This document shows, in pieces, positions 51,338-59,929 of a stretch of DNA of 64,000 bases; position 1 is the stretch's first letter, and each line of letters begins with the position of its first letter. The notes below the pieces were generated by a model, which saw only the letters and a program-made list of their open reading frames with translations, searched no databases and was not told the origin of the DNA. Location: the NCBI GenBank assembly GCA_036488725.1, contig DASXHD010000063.1:59967-123966 (forward strand). Reading direction: 5' to 3'. Made by a program: the position numbers and the translations under genes. Source of the DNA: DASXHD01 sp036488725. Its GTDB lineage: Bacteria; Myxococcota_A; Polyangia; Polyangiales; Polyangiaceae.

Positions 51338-51864
51338 GCCGGCGTCGCGATTTTGATCGCGCGCGCCCAATAGACCGCGCCGGCGACGACGCCGGTGACC
51401 GCGGTCGCGGCGATCGCGAGCTTGCGATGCGGCGAATTCGCGAGCACGGCGAGCACGGCTGCGAACTGGAGCACGGTCGTGACCTTGCCCGCGAGGTTCG
51501 CGCGCTGCGTCGTTCGGATGCGCCGCGCGAACGTGTACGCGACGAGCGGGAGCTCGAGAATTTCGCGCGTCGAGAGGAGCACCGCTTCGGCCGGCGTGAC
51601 CGCGCGCACCGCGAGCAGCGTGCCGACGACGAGCAGCGCGAACGTTTTGTCCATCATCGGGTCGAGCGCCGCGCCGGTCTCGGTCGCCGCGTCGAACCGG
51701 CGCGCGCACCAGCCGTCGAGCACGTCGGTCGTCGCCGCCGCCGCGATGACGCCGATCGCTTCCGTCGGCTGCGACCAGACGAGCGGAAACACGAGCCCGA
51801 GCGGAAGCCGCGACAAGCTCAAGAGCCCGGGCACGCGAACCGCGTCGCGAAAGACGAGCGTCAT
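51322..51864 (-). CDS. CDP-alcohol phosphatidyltransferase
   Basis: 180 residues from ATG 51864. Membrane enzyme with the full catalytic pattern D47-x2-D50-G51-x2-A54-R55-x8-G64-x3-D68-x3-D72. It joins an alcohol phosphate to a CDP-diacylglycerol (or similar) to make a phospholipid, e.g. phosphatidylglycerophosphate. Slightly short for PgsA but within range. Its start overlaps the stop of the FAD oxidase (ATGA). Confidence 0.9.
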   Translation of the reverse strand: MTLVFRDAVRVPGLLSLSRLPLGLVFPLVWSQPTEAIGVIAAAATTDVLDGWCARRFDAATETGAALDPMMDKTFALLVVGTLLAVRAVTPAEAVLLSTREILELPLVAYTFARRIRTTQRANLAGKVTTVLQFAAVLAVLANSPHRKLAIAATAVTGVVAGAVYWARAIKIATPAQRRE

Positions 51865-53162
51865 GTCGCCCCCTGCATCGCGCGGCACGTTTTTTCGTAT
51901 AGCCCGCGGAACACGCCGTCGGGATCGGTGAGCTTCTTCACCGCGTCGTAATTCGGTTTGTTCCACGTGCGCCAGAAGCTCTCCTCGTCGTAGCGATTGT
52001 GCGAGATGAGCGTCTTCAGCGCCGCGAGCTCGTCGAGCTCGTGCTCGATTTCGGCGTACTCGTCGTGGCCGCGACGCTGCTTCGCGCCGTAAATCGCGAG
52101 GTCGAGGAAGAGCTCGTCCGGCAATCCGTCGAAGACGCGCGGCGCGATCCACTCGTAGTCGCGCACGCGACGATACGGCACGCACCAGATCGGAAAATGA
52201 TCGAGCTCGCGCTCGTACCAATCCATGAACCGGTCGACCTTCGAGAGCGGCAAGAAGAGATCGACGGTCACGTCGGGCCGCTTCGGGAGCATGAAGTGAA
52301 GCTTGTCGGCCGCGCGGAGCAAGCGCGACGAGCGGAGAAATTTCCCGAAGAGAAAGCGCATGACGCGCGATTTCGGGTGGACGTTGGTGACGCCGGCGTC
52401 GTAGCGAAAAAAATAATCGCGCGTCCGCATGTGGTCCTCGCAGCGCTCGCCGGTGCTCTGCCAGTAGATCTTCATCCAGTCGTAGCGGCTCGTGTAAGGC
52501 GCGCGGTCTTCGAAGCGGCCGAGCGAGAGCACGAATTTTTGCGGCGAGTGGATGATGCCATCCATGAAGTCGAGATCTTCCTCGGATGCGTGACGCGCGA
52601 TCGCGGCTTCGTATGCGGAGAGCGTCGCGTACGTTTCGTAGACGACGTGCACGAACGGCTTCGCCGGTACGAGGCGAAATTTCAGCTCGGTCAAGATGCC
52701 GAGCGTCCCGAACGTGCCGTGCATCATTTGAAACAAGAGCGAGTCCGGCTTGGCGCGGACGACGTCGCCGCGCGCGGTGACGATTTCGTATTCGAGGCAG
52801 GTGTCGTGGAAGCCACCGTATCGAAACGAAGCCGACTCGATCGAGCAGCCGGCGACGGCGCCGCCGATGGTGATCGTCTCGAGCTCGGGCACGATGGCCG
52901 GGGCGAGGCCGAGCGGGAGCGTCGCGCGCACGAGGTCGACGAACGTCACGCCGGGCTCGGCCGTGCACGTCTGCGTCTCGGGATCGACCGCGAGGATCCG
53001 GTCGAGGTCGGCGATGTCGATCTTGTCGTCGTGGCGCGTCGCGTCGTCCCGCTTGGGCACCCGATGTGACACGCTCCGCTTCCGAAGCGACACGGGGCGA
53101 GACGGGTCGTGTGCGCGGAGCTGCGCGGCGACGCGCTCGAGCTTGTCTTGGTGGTCGCTCAT
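51861..53162 (-). CDS. FAD-binding oxidoreductase, DHCR24-like
   Basis: 433 residues from ATG 53162. Cytosolic flavoenzyme of the FAD_binding_4 fold: VDPETQTCTAEPGVTFVDLV, PELETITIGGAVAGCSIESA, TARGDVVRAKPDSLLFQMMH, GTLGILTELKFRLVPAKP. The plan is that of delta24-sterol reductase and its bacterial homologues. It might reduce a C=C in a lipid or sterol; this is inference. Coupled to a phospholipid synthase gene. Confidence 0.8.
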   Translation of the reverse strand: MSDHQDKLERVAAQLRAHDPSRPVSLRKRSVSHRVPKRDDATRHDDKIDIADLDRILAVDPETQTCTAEPGVTFVDLVRATLPLGLAPAIVPELETITIGGAVAGCSIESASFRYGGFHDTCLEYEIVTARGDVVRAKPDSLLFQMMHGTFGTLGILTELKFRLVPAKPFVHVVYETYATLSAYEAAIARHASEEDLDFMDGIIHSPQKFVLSLGRFEDRAPYTSRYDWMKIYWQSTGERCEDHMRTRDYFFRYDAGVTNVHPKSRVMRFLFGKFLRSSRLLRAADKLHFMLPKRPDVTVDLFLPLSKVDRFMDWYERELDHFPIWCVPYRRVRDYEWIAPRVFDGLPDELFLDLAIYGAKQRRGHDEYAEIEHELDELAALKTLISHNRYDEESFWRTWNKPNYDAVKKLTDPDGVFRGLYEKTCRAMQGAT

Positions 53163-53836
53163 GGATGGCTGCGCTCCGCCGGCGCAGGCGTACGCGCGCG
53201 CGCCCGCGCGAGAAGATCGAGGACTTCCTCGTCGTCGGTTTGCGCGAAATCGAGATACGCCTCGCCGACCGAAAAGAGGACGTCGCGCGGCACGGCGCAG
53301 ACGACGTCGTCGGCGAGCCCGCGGAGCTCGTCGAGCTTGTCGCGCGAAGCGATCGGCACCGCGAGGACGAGGCGCCCGGGTCGGCGCATCGCGATCGCGC
53401 GAAGCACGGCGCGCACCGTCGCGCCGGTCGCGATGCCGTCGTCGACGACGATCACCGTGCGGCCGGCGACCTCCGGCCGCGCTGCGTCGCCGCGATAAAC
53501 ACGTTGTCGCTCTCGGACCTCGCGCTCTTTCTCTTCGACGAGCTTGGCCATCTCGTCGGGCGCGACGCCGACCTCCGCCGCGAGATCTTCGTCGAGGTAC
53601 GTCGCGCCGCCTTCCACGACCGCGCCGAGGCCGAGCTCGGGCTGCGCGGGCGCGCCCACTTTTCGCACGATCCAGACGTCGAGCTCCGCGCCGAGCTCGC
53701 GCGCGATCTCGAACGCGACGATCACGCCGCCGCGCGGCAACCCGATCACGAGGGGCCGCGCGTGCCGATATTTTCGCAGCAGCTTGGCAAGCTCGTGCCC
53801 CGCGTGCGCGCGATCTCGAAACGGTCGCTCGAGCAT
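53159..53836 (-). CDS. phosphoribosyltransferase domain protein
   Basis: 225 residues from ATG 53836 (an in-frame GTG at 53845 is possible). Type I PRTase signature VIVVDDGIATGAT (residues 128-140), with the pyrophosphate loop LVIGLPRGGV at about 29-38. A stand-alone PRTase of the ComF-like/uncharacterised COG1926 type, of uncertain base specificity. Its stop overlaps the FAD oxidase start (ATGA). Confidence 0.9.
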   Translation of the reverse strand: MLERPFRDRAHAGHELAKLLRKYRHARPLVIGLPRGGVIVAFEIARELGAELDVWIVRKVGAPAQPELGLGAVVEGGATYLDEDLAAEVGVAPDEMAKLVEEKEREVRERQRVYRGDAARPEVAGRTVIVVDDGIATGATVRAVLRAIAMRRPGRLVLAVPIASRDKLDELRGLADDVVCAVPRDVLFSVGEAYLDFAQTDDEEVLDLLARARARTPAPAERSHP

Positions 53837-53841
53837 GGTCG

Positions 53842-54204
53842 TCACTCGTCGAGATCTTGGATCGGGCCTTCGCTCGGCGGATGCGACTGCCGCTCGCCGC
53901 CGGATGCTTCGGCCGAGAACGCACCGATGCGCGGCGGAGGCGCGTCCTCGGGTGCGGCGCCGAGCGTTCCGTCGTAGACGCCGATGTCTTCGTCGAGCTC
54001 GTCTTCGTGCCAGCGCTCGCGCTCGGCGCGATCTTCGAGGTACACGCCCGCGCCCGCGCCGACGACGCCGCCGACGATCGCGCCCGCGACCGTGCCGACC
54101 GGTCCGACCATGGAACCGAACATCGCGCCCGCGACCGTGCCCGACGCGGCGACGATCTCTTCGGTGCGGTGGTTCTTCCCGAGCTTGTTTTTCTTGCGTC
54201 GCAT
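53842..54204 (-). CDS. glycine-zipper membrane protein
   Basis: 120 residues from ATG 54204. A central 40 residues alternate Gly/Ala/Val (VAASGTVAGAMFGSMVGPVG followed by TVAGAIVGGVVGAGAGVYL) as in glycine zipper proteins that self-associate in membranes. The N-terminus is basic, the C-terminus acidic and Pro/Ser-rich. It lies 5 bases upstream of the PRTase gene. Confidence 0.7.
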   Translation of the reverse strand: MRRKKNKLGKNHRTEEIVAASGTVAGAMFGSMVGPVGTVAGAIVGGVVGAGAGVYLEDRAERERWHEDELDEDIGVYDGTLGAAPEDAPPPRIGAFSAEASGGERQSHPPSEGPIQDLDE

Positions 54205-54252
54205 GACCCTCGAGCTTGCATCGCGTGGGCCAAACCACGATGCTCCGGCCTC

Positions 54253-55005
54253 GTGCACGCTCGACCTTCGGTTCGCGAATGGCTGGCTGAAGCGCCCTTT
54301 TCGCTCGCGCTCTCGGCGGGATTCTTCGGGTTCTTCGCGCACGCGGGGTTCGTCTCGGCGCTCGAGGAGCACGGCCTTCGTCCGCGACTCGTCACCGGCG
54401 CGAGCGCAGGCGCGCTGGTCGGCGGGCTCTGGGCGAGCGGCACGCCCGCGGCGCGCATCGAGGCCGAGCTGCGTCCGCTCCGGCGCGAGCACTTTTGGGA
54501 TCCCGCGGCGGGCTTCGGTCTTCTCCGCGGCGAGCTCTTTCGTGCGCGCATCGCCGCGATGCTCGGCGCTTCCGATTTCGAACGCGCGCCCGTTCGCGCC
54601 GGGCTCTCGGCGTTCGACGTGCGCCGCCGAAAAACGGTCGTCCTCGAGCGCGGAGATCTCGCTCGCGCGATCTGCGCATCGTGCGCGTTTCCCGGCTTGC
54701 TCCAACCGGTGCGCGTCGACGGCCGCGCGATGCTCGACGGCGGCATCGCCGATCGCCCCGGCCACGCCGGCCTCGACGGCCATTCGCGCGTCCTCTTCCA
54801 TCACCTCGCGTCGCGTTCGCCGTGGCGCCGCAGCGAGCCCGCGATCCCGTCGCGCGCCGGCATGACCACGATCACGCTCGGCGACTTGCCAAGGCTCGGC
54901 CCGTTTCGTCTCGCGCGCGGCGCCGAAGCGTTCGACCGCGCGCGCCACGCGACGCTCGCCGCGCTGGAGGCCCCGCTACAATCGGTGATCGCCCGCGACG
55001 CCTGA
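54253..55005 (+). CDS. patatin-like phospholipase
   Basis: 250 residues from GTG 54253, the first start in frame for this domain. Nucleophile Ser51 in GASAG and Asp162 in DGG form the Ser-Asp dyad. The oxyanion hole is SAGFFGFFAHAG, where the usual GGGxxG is reduced, so activity might be weaker. It hydrolyses acyl esters of lipids. Cytoplasmic. Its last 134 bases overlap the antisense Cys/His gene. Confidence 0.85.
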   Translation: MHARPSVREWLAEAPFSLALSAGFFGFFAHAGFVSALEEHGLRPRLVTGASAGALVGGLWASGTPAARIEAELRPLRREHFWDPAAGFGLLRGELFRARIAAMLGASDFERAPVRAGLSAFDVRRRKTVVLERGDLARAICASCAFPGLLQPVRVDGRAMLDGGIADRPGHAGLDGHSRVLFHHLASRSPWRRSEPAIPSRAGMTTITLGDLPRLGPFRLARGAEAFDRARHATLAALEAPLQSVIARDA

Positions 55006-55291
55006 CGCGACGCCTAACGTCTACGCTCGCCGAAGCGCGGCGGTCGGACGGGGCGCTGAACGCTTCGATGAGACGCGCGCCGAGCTCGTCGGGGATCGGC
55101 CGGCGCCGATGCGAGTCGCGGCGGTCGCGCAGCATCGCGCGAAGCTCGCGCTCGGTCTCGGCCTTGCGCTCCTCGCGGCGGTGCATGAGCTCGTGCGTTC
55201 CGCAGACGACGACGATATCTCCGCGCGAGAGGCGCGTTGTACAAAGCGCGCGCGAGTCGGTCTCACCGCAAACCACGCATTTCCCGTGCAT
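54872..55291 (-). CDS. Cys/His protein, possible zinc ribbon
   Basis: 139 residues from ATG 55291. The N-terminal 45 residues have CVVCGETDSRALC and VVCGTHELMHRR, a likely CxxC...C...H zinc site of a short protein type seen in myxobacteria. Residues 45-90 are highly charged. The last 45 residues run antisense through the patatin gene and are Arg-rich; they may not be genuine, but no stop occurs before 54872. Function unknown. Confidence 0.55.
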   Translation of the reverse strand: MHGKCVVCGETDSRALCTTRLSRGDIVVVCGTHELMHRREERKAETERELRAMLRDRRDSHRRRPIPDELGARLIEAFSAPSDRRASASVDVRRRVRRRGRSPIVAGPPARRASRGARGRTLRRRARDETGRALASRRA

Positions 55292-55341
55292 GCGCCCAAC
55301 ATGCCGAACGTGAACGTCCGTGGCCAACTTTGCGTCTATAT

Positions 55342-55347
55342 AAGGAG
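55342..55347 (+). promoter_or_regulatory. ribosome binding site of the UDP-sugar epimerase
   Basis: AAGGAG ends 3 bases before ATG 55351, which is a short spacing. It is preceded by TCTATAT, an AT-rich run in the 59-base gap to the divergent gene, so a promoter is probably here. It supports ATG 55351 over upstream in-frame starts. Confidence 0.6.
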
Positions 55348-55350
55348 CGC

Positions 55351-56289
55351 ATGACGACCTTCCTCGTGACCGGCGGCGCCGGATTCATCGGTTCGACCCT
55401 CGCGGAGGCGCTCCTCGCGCAAGGCGACACGGTCCGCATCCTCGACGACTTTTCGTCCGGCCGCCGCTCGAACGTCGAAGCCCTGCACGGCAAGCTCGAC
55501 GTGCTCGAGGGCACCATCGTCGACGAAGCGACCGTCCAGCGCGCGATGCAGGGCGTCGAGATCGTCTTCCACGAAGCGGCGATCCCGTCGGTCCCGCGCT
55601 CGGTCGAAAAACCGCAAGCGTCGATGCTCGCGAACGTGCAAGGCACGACCGTCGTCCTCGACGTCGCGCGGCGCAGCGGCGTCAAACGCGTCGTCTTCGC
55701 GGCGAGCTCGTCGGCCTACGGCGACACGCCGACCTTGCCCAAAATCGAGACGATGACGCCGCAGCCGAAATCGCCCTACGCGATCTCGAAGCTCGCCGGC
55801 GAGCAGCTCCTCACGTCCTTCGCGACGCTCTACGGCCTCGAGACCGTGAGCCTCCGCTACTTCAACGTGTTCGGCCCGCGCCAAGATCCGACGAGCCAAT
55901 ACGCGGCCGTCATCCCGAATTTCGTGACCGCCGCGCTCGCCGGAAAAAAGCCGACCGTGTTCGGCGACGGCGAGCAGACGCGCGACTTCTGCTTCATCGA
56001 GAACGTCGTCCGCGCGAACATTCAAGCCGCGACGACGCCGAAGAAGCTCCGCGGCGAGGTCGTCAACATCGCGTGCGGCGAGCGCATCTCGCTCAATCAG
56101 CTGCTCGCGATCATCGGCGAAGAGACGGCGACGAAGGTCGAAGCCGAGTACGGTCCGGCGCGCGCGGGCGACGTGCGTGACTCGCTCGCGTCGATCGACG
56201 CGGCGCGCGAGCTCTTCGGCTACGACCCGAAAGTCAAAGTGCGCGACGGTCTGAAGAAGACGATCGCCGCGATGCGCGCCCGCGGCTGA
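55351..56289 (+). CDS. UDP-N-acetylglucosamine/UDP-glucose 4-epimerase (WbpP-like)
   Basis: 312 residues from ATG 55351. Extended SDR: NAD motif TGGAGFIG (7-14), catalytic Ser119-121 region and YxxxK (Tyr143, Lys147). Blocks RYFNVFGPRQDPTSQYAAVI and DGEQTRDFCFIENVVRANIQ match the WbpP/TviC sub-group more than GalE. It makes UDP-GalNAc or similar for surface polysaccharide or glycoprotein. No glycosyltransferase follows. Confidence 0.9.
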   Translation: MTTFLVTGGAGFIGSTLAEALLAQGDTVRILDDFSSGRRSNVEALHGKLDVLEGTIVDEATVQRAMQGVEIVFHEAAIPSVPRSVEKPQASMLANVQGTTVVLDVARRSGVKRVVFAASSSAYGDTPTLPKIETMTPQPKSPYAISKLAGEQLLTSFATLYGLETVSLRYFNVFGPRQDPTSQYAAVIPNFVTAALAGKKPTVFGDGEQTRDFCFIENVVRANIQAATTPKKLRGEVVNIACGERISLNQLLAIIGEETATKVEAEYGPARAGDVRDSLASIDAARELFGYDPKVKVRDGLKKTIAAMRARG

Positions 56290-56387
56290 CTGCCCCACGG
56301 GGGCGGTGCGACGAGTCCCGAGCACGCGTGGGACCGAGCGCGCACCTCGGAAAATGCGCGCGGCGCGGGCGTTGCTACAGTCGCGTC

Positions 56388-57170
56388 ATGCGGTTGGCGG
56401 TCCTTCTCCTCGGTTTGGCTGCGAGCGCGTGCGTCGCGAACGTCGAGAACGTCGTCGCGGTCGACGTGCATTTCGAACGATGCGACGACGCGCGCGCGAT
56501 CGCCGAGGTCGAACGCGGTCTCGAAAATTACGGCACGTGGTCCGAAGACGACGCGTACGGCACCGTGTGGACGCCGTCGGACACGAGCTTCGTTCCGTAC
56601 GCGACCGACGGGCGATTCGCAGATCTGAGCGGCGACTTGCTCTGGATCAGCGACGTCCCGTGGGGGACGACGCTGCATCACGGGCGCTGGGTGCGATGCA
56701 AAGATCGCTGGAGCTGGGTGCCGGACGCGAAGTATGCGGGCGCGTGGGTGACGCTGCACCACGACGGCGATCGCACGTCGTGGTCGCCGTCGCCGCCGAC
56801 GCGCATTTGGCGCCGCGGCGTCGCGGTGCCGATCGGAGCGCCCGACGAGCCGATCGTCGGCTCGCGCGACGACGACGAGCTCGCGCTGGTTCCGCCCGAT
56901 CCACCACCGACGCGCCTCGAGCGCGAAACGTCGGCGGCCGACGCCGAACGCGAGCGCGTCTACCGCGACGTCGCGCGACGAACCGCGGCGCTCGGCGAAG
57001 AAGCGAGCGCGTCGTTCGACGATTTCGGCGGCATCGGCGGCTTCGGCGGCTCGGGCGGCGGCCACGCGGGCGGCACATCGAGCGCCGCGCACGCGAGCAG
57101 CACGGGACACATCAGCGGCGGCCATCCGTCGTCGCACGGCCACGCGTCGGTCGGTCACGGACATCGCTGA
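56388..57170 (+). CDS. DUF6600-like exported protein with Gly/His-rich tail
   Basis: 260 residues from ATG 56388 with a lipoprotein-like signal (LAASAC). A domain with GLENYGTWSEDDAYGTVWTP and DLLWISDVPWG and WSWVPDAKYAGAWV resembles DUF6600, a WxP-rich domain of exported proteins. A linker of about 60 residues leads to a Gly/His/Ser tail (GGFGGSGGGHAGG). Function unknown. Its stop abuts the convergent gene. Confidence 0.75.
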   Translation: MRLAVLLLGLAASACVANVENVVAVDVHFERCDDARAIAEVERGLENYGTWSEDDAYGTVWTPSDTSFVPYATDGRFADLSGDLLWISDVPWGTTLHHGRWVRCKDRWSWVPDAKYAGAWVTLHHDGDRTSWSPSPPTRIWRRGVAVPIGAPDEPIVGSRDDDELALVPPDPPPTRLERETSAADAERERVYRDVARRTAALGEEASASFDDFGGIGGFGGSGGGHAGGTSSAAHASSTGHISGGHPSSHGHASVGHGHR

Positions 57171-58625
57171 TCACCGGTCGATCACGACGACCTCGAATCC
57201 ATCCCACGTGAAGCGATCGGCGATCACGCCGCCGCGCGCGATCTCGGCCTCGCCGACTTTCTCGTCCTCGAACGATCGATCCCGGTCGTGGATGTACGCG
57301 ACGCGCTTGGCCGCATCGAATCGCGCGCGATACGGCGGATAGCGATCTTGCTCGGCGTGATACGGCACGACCGGGATCGCCTCGCGCCACAAGAAATCGA
57401 GCCGATAGGCCGCCCAATAATCGGCGGTCGCGGCCTCGACGTGACGTTTCTCGAGAGCGTCGAGCACGTGCGCTTCGACGACGCCCGCGTCGCGTCGAAT
57501 GGGCCCGTGCGCGATCCAACCGGCCGCGCCGGCGACGGCGAGATACGGCGCGAGCGCGGCCGCCGCGCGGAGAGCACCGAGCTGCGCGACGAGCGGCGCG
57601 AGCACGAGCGGAAGGACGAGCACGCTCGCCGCGAGATACCGCATCGAAAACTGATCCATCACCATCAGCGAAAAGAAAAATCCGCCGATGTTGAGCACGA
57701 TCGTCAGCCACCCGACGAGCGCGAGCCGCGACGGCCTCCGCACCGCGAGGATCGCGGACGCGACGAGCGCGATCGCGAGCGTCGTTGCGCCGAAGTACGC
57801 GAACGCGGCGTACGCGCGCGGCATCTTCCACTCGGCGTAATCCATGACGTGGACCGGCGCGAAAATCTTCGTGCCGATCGCCCACGGCAGACACTCGTGC
57901 CAGAGGAGCTTCGCGTTGTGACCGGCGACGTGGAGGCCCATCGACGCGACGCCGTGCTTTCCGTCGGGCCGCGCGAGGAGCCACGCGAGCGCCACCGAAG
58001 CGAGCGCCGCGCCCCCGAAAAACGCGCCCATCGCGCGAAGCCGCGCCGGGGCGCGCAAGATCGCGAAGAGCCCGAGCACGAACGCCGCCGGCACGAAAAT
58101 GCTCGCGTACGGATCGGCGACGACCGCGAGCACCGCGAGCGCACCGCCCGCCGCGAGCGCCACGAGCCCATCCGAATCGAGCGCCAAAAACGCCGCGAAC
58201 GCCAGAAAGAGCGACATCTCGCGCGGCGGATAGAGCGCATACGAATGCACGCAAGCGGTCGTGAAGACGAGTGGCAGCGATCCGACGAACGCGGCGGGCG
58301 CGTCCATCCGGCGGCGAAGCATGTAAAATACACACACCGTCAGCCCGACGTGGAGCGCGAGCGCCGAGAGCATCAAGACGAGCGGCGTCGGCCCGAAGAC
58401 GCGAAAGAGCACTGCCGCCCACGTCGAATCGGCCGACGTCTGATAACCGCTGCCCCACAAAAACGGCGACCACTCGCCGTGCAAAATGTGGCGCGCTTGA
58501 AGCCCGACCACCGCCGCGTCCGAGTTGGTCGCCGCCGCGTCGAGCAGCGCGGGCAACCGCGTCCCGAACGACAGGACGACCAGCGCCGCCGCCCAGAGCC
58601 ACGTCGCAGGTCGTGAAGAGGCCAT
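57171..58625 (-). CDS. polytopic membrane protein, GT-C-like
   Basis: 484 residues from ATG 58625. About eleven membrane helices. Early loop contains TNSDAAVVGLQARHILHGEW with the acidic residue usual after TM1 of GT-C transferases; conserved SFGTRLPALLDAAATNSDAA precedes it. The C-terminal 100 residues form a soluble domain (HVEAATADYWAAYRLDFLWR). Likely a dolichyl- or polyprenyl-phosphate sugar transferase, by similarity of plan only. Confidence 0.7.
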   Translation of the reverse strand: MASSRPATWLWAAALVVLSFGTRLPALLDAAATNSDAAVVGLQARHILHGEWSPFLWGSGYQTSADSTWAAVLFRVFGPTPLVLMLSALALHVGLTVCVFYMLRRRMDAPAAFVGSLPLVFTTACVHSYALYPPREMSLFLAFAAFLALDSDGLVALAAGGALAVLAVVADPYASIFVPAAFVLGLFAILRAPARLRAMGAFFGGAALASVALAWLLARPDGKHGVASMGLHVAGHNAKLLWHECLPWAIGTKIFAPVHVMDYAEWKMPRAYAAFAYFGATTLAIALVASAILAVRRPSRLALVGWLTIVLNIGGFFFSLMVMDQFSMRYLAASVLVLPLVLAPLVAQLGALRAAAALAPYLAVAGAAGWIAHGPIRRDAGVVEAHVLDALEKRHVEAATADYWAAYRLDFLWREAIPVVPYHAEQDRYPPYRARFDAAKRVAYIHDRDRSFEDEKVGEAEIARGGVIADRFTWDGFEVVVIDR

Positions 58626-58697
58626 CGGCGGCCGGCACACTAAAACATCCGAACCTTTTCGCGCGAGCGGTTCCTTTGTCCAAGAAAGGCGGCGCTC

Positions 58698-59054
58698 ATG
58701 TGGTCGGACTTCTTCAAGGCAGGCGGTTGGGGCATGTACCCGGTGACGATTTTCGGCTTCTTTCTGGTGGTCGTGACCGTTCTCTACGCGCTTCGTTCGC
58801 GGCCGCACCACGCTCGTCTCGCGTGGCTCCTCGGCGCGTGCACGCACATGGCGGGCTGGCTGGGGACGGCGACCGGCGTCTGCACGACGGGCCTCTACCT
58901 GCAGCAAGTCGCGCCGGCGAAACAAGTCGAGATCTTCGCGCTCGGCCTTCAGGAGTCGCTGCACAACCTCGTGCTCGCGCTCATCTTCACGCTCATCGCC
59001 TCGGTCATCGCGATCGGCGGGGTGCTCCGCGAAGCCGCGGTGAAGGCCGCATGA
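58698..59054 (+). CDS. short MotA/TolQ/ExbB-like membrane protein
   Basis: 118 residues. Three membrane helices with GGWGMYPVTIFGFFLVVVTV and the GTATGVCTTGLYLQ region like the pore helix of TolQ/ExbB, then LGLQESLHNLVLALIFTLIA. It is about half of normal TolQ length and lacks the cytoplasmic loop. No TolR/ExbD partner is nearby. Its stop overlaps the start of the sigma factor (ATGA). Confidence 0.75.
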   Translation: MWSDFFKAGGWGMYPVTIFGFFLVVVTVLYALRSRPHHARLAWLLGACTHMAGWLGTATGVCTTGLYLQQVAPAKQVEIFALGLQESLHNLVLALIFTLIASVIAIGGVLREAAVKAA

Positions 59055-59572
59055 ACGAGACCGACGAGGCGCTCTACGCCCGGTGGATCGCGGGCGACAT
59101 GCGCGCCTTCGATCGACTCTACGCGCGATTCGAGCGGCCTCTCTTCGGGTTCGCGCGCGCGTTCGTGCGCGACACGGCCGAGGCCGAGGACGTCCTTCAC
59201 GAGACGTTCATGGCGGCGCTTCGCGAGCGGCCGCGCGAGCTCCGGAGCTTTCGCGCGTGGATCTTCGGCGTCGCGCGCCACATTTGTCTGAACCGCGCGC
59301 GCACGCAGAAACGCGCCGAAAACGCGTCGCGGGCCATCGATGGCCCGCGATTCGCGCCTCCGGCCGACGAAGCGATCGACGCGCACCGACGCGCCGCCGC
59401 CCTCGAGCGCGCCATCGATCGCCTCCCGACGTCGCTCGCCGAGCTCTATCGACTTCGCGCGACCGGTCTCTCGTACGACGAGCTCGCCGAGCTCCTTCAA
59501 ATTCCGATCGGCACGGTGAAATCTCGCATGCACGAAATGGTGATGCGCTTGAAAGAAGAGGTCTCGCGATGA
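59051..59572 (+). CDS. ECF RNA polymerase sigma factor
   Basis: 173 residues from ATG 59051. Region 2 (about 10-80): RFERPLFGFARAFVRDTAEA followed by EDVLHETFMAALRERP; region 4 (about 120-170): AIDRLPTSLAELYRLRATGL, then SYDELAELLQIPIGTVKSRM. It is coupled to the TolQ-like gene before it and to the zinc-finger anti-sigma after it (ATGA both sides). Confidence 0.93.
   Translation: MNETDEALYARWIAGDMRAFDRLYARFERPLFGFARAFVRDTAEAEDVLHETFMAALRERPRELRSFRAWIFGVARHICLNRARTQKRAENASRAIDGPRFAPPADEAIDAHRRAAALERAIDRLPTSLAELYRLRATGLSYDELAELLQIPIGTVKSRMHEMVMRLKEEVSR
59331..59346. repeat. 16-base palindrome, copy 2
   Basis: The same GGGCCATCGATGGCCC, in the sigma factor gene, also reading AIDGP; here the palindrome extends to 22 bases with the flanks CGC/GCG. 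Two exact copies in unrelated genes raises the chance of an iterated genome motif, but coincidence in a GC-rich genome is possible. Confidence 0.55.
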
Positions 59573-59925
59573 CGTGCGACGCAATCGAGCCCGAGCTCGT
59601 CGGCTATCACTTCGGCACGCTCGACGACGAGACGCGCGCGAAAGTGGAAGCGCATCTCTGCGCGTGCGCCGCGTGCGTGCGCGCGTTCGTCGAGACCAAG
59701 CGCGCGATCGAAACGAGCGAGGACGCGCCCGCGCCTTCGGCCGCCGCGCGCGCTCGGCTTCGTCGGGCGGTCGCGCGCGAGCTCGGCGTCGCGCCGAGGG
59801 TTTGGTGGGAGCGGCCGATCGCGATCGCGCTCGCGGCGTCGGTCGTGCTCATCGCCGGCGCCACGATGCACGCGCTCACCACCGGCAACGGTCAGGCGCC
59901 GTACGCTCTTCGCGCGGGACGGTGA
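59569..59925 (+). CDS. anti-sigma factor with zinc-finger (ZAS) domain
   Basis: 118 residues from ATG 59569. The ZAS motif His29-x3-Cys33-x2-Cys36 is intact, followed by a helical region and one membrane helix (about 87-106) with a short periplasmic tail. This is the classical sigma-restraining form. Signal is probably released by proteolysis. Its stop is 4 bases from the convergent gene. Confidence 0.88.
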   Translation: MTCDAIEPELVGYHFGTLDDETRAKVEAHLCACAACVRAFVETKRAIETSEDAPAPSAAARARLRRAVARELGVAPRVWWERPIAIALAASVVLIAGATMHALTTGNGQAPYALRAGR

Positions 59926-59929
59926 CGCG

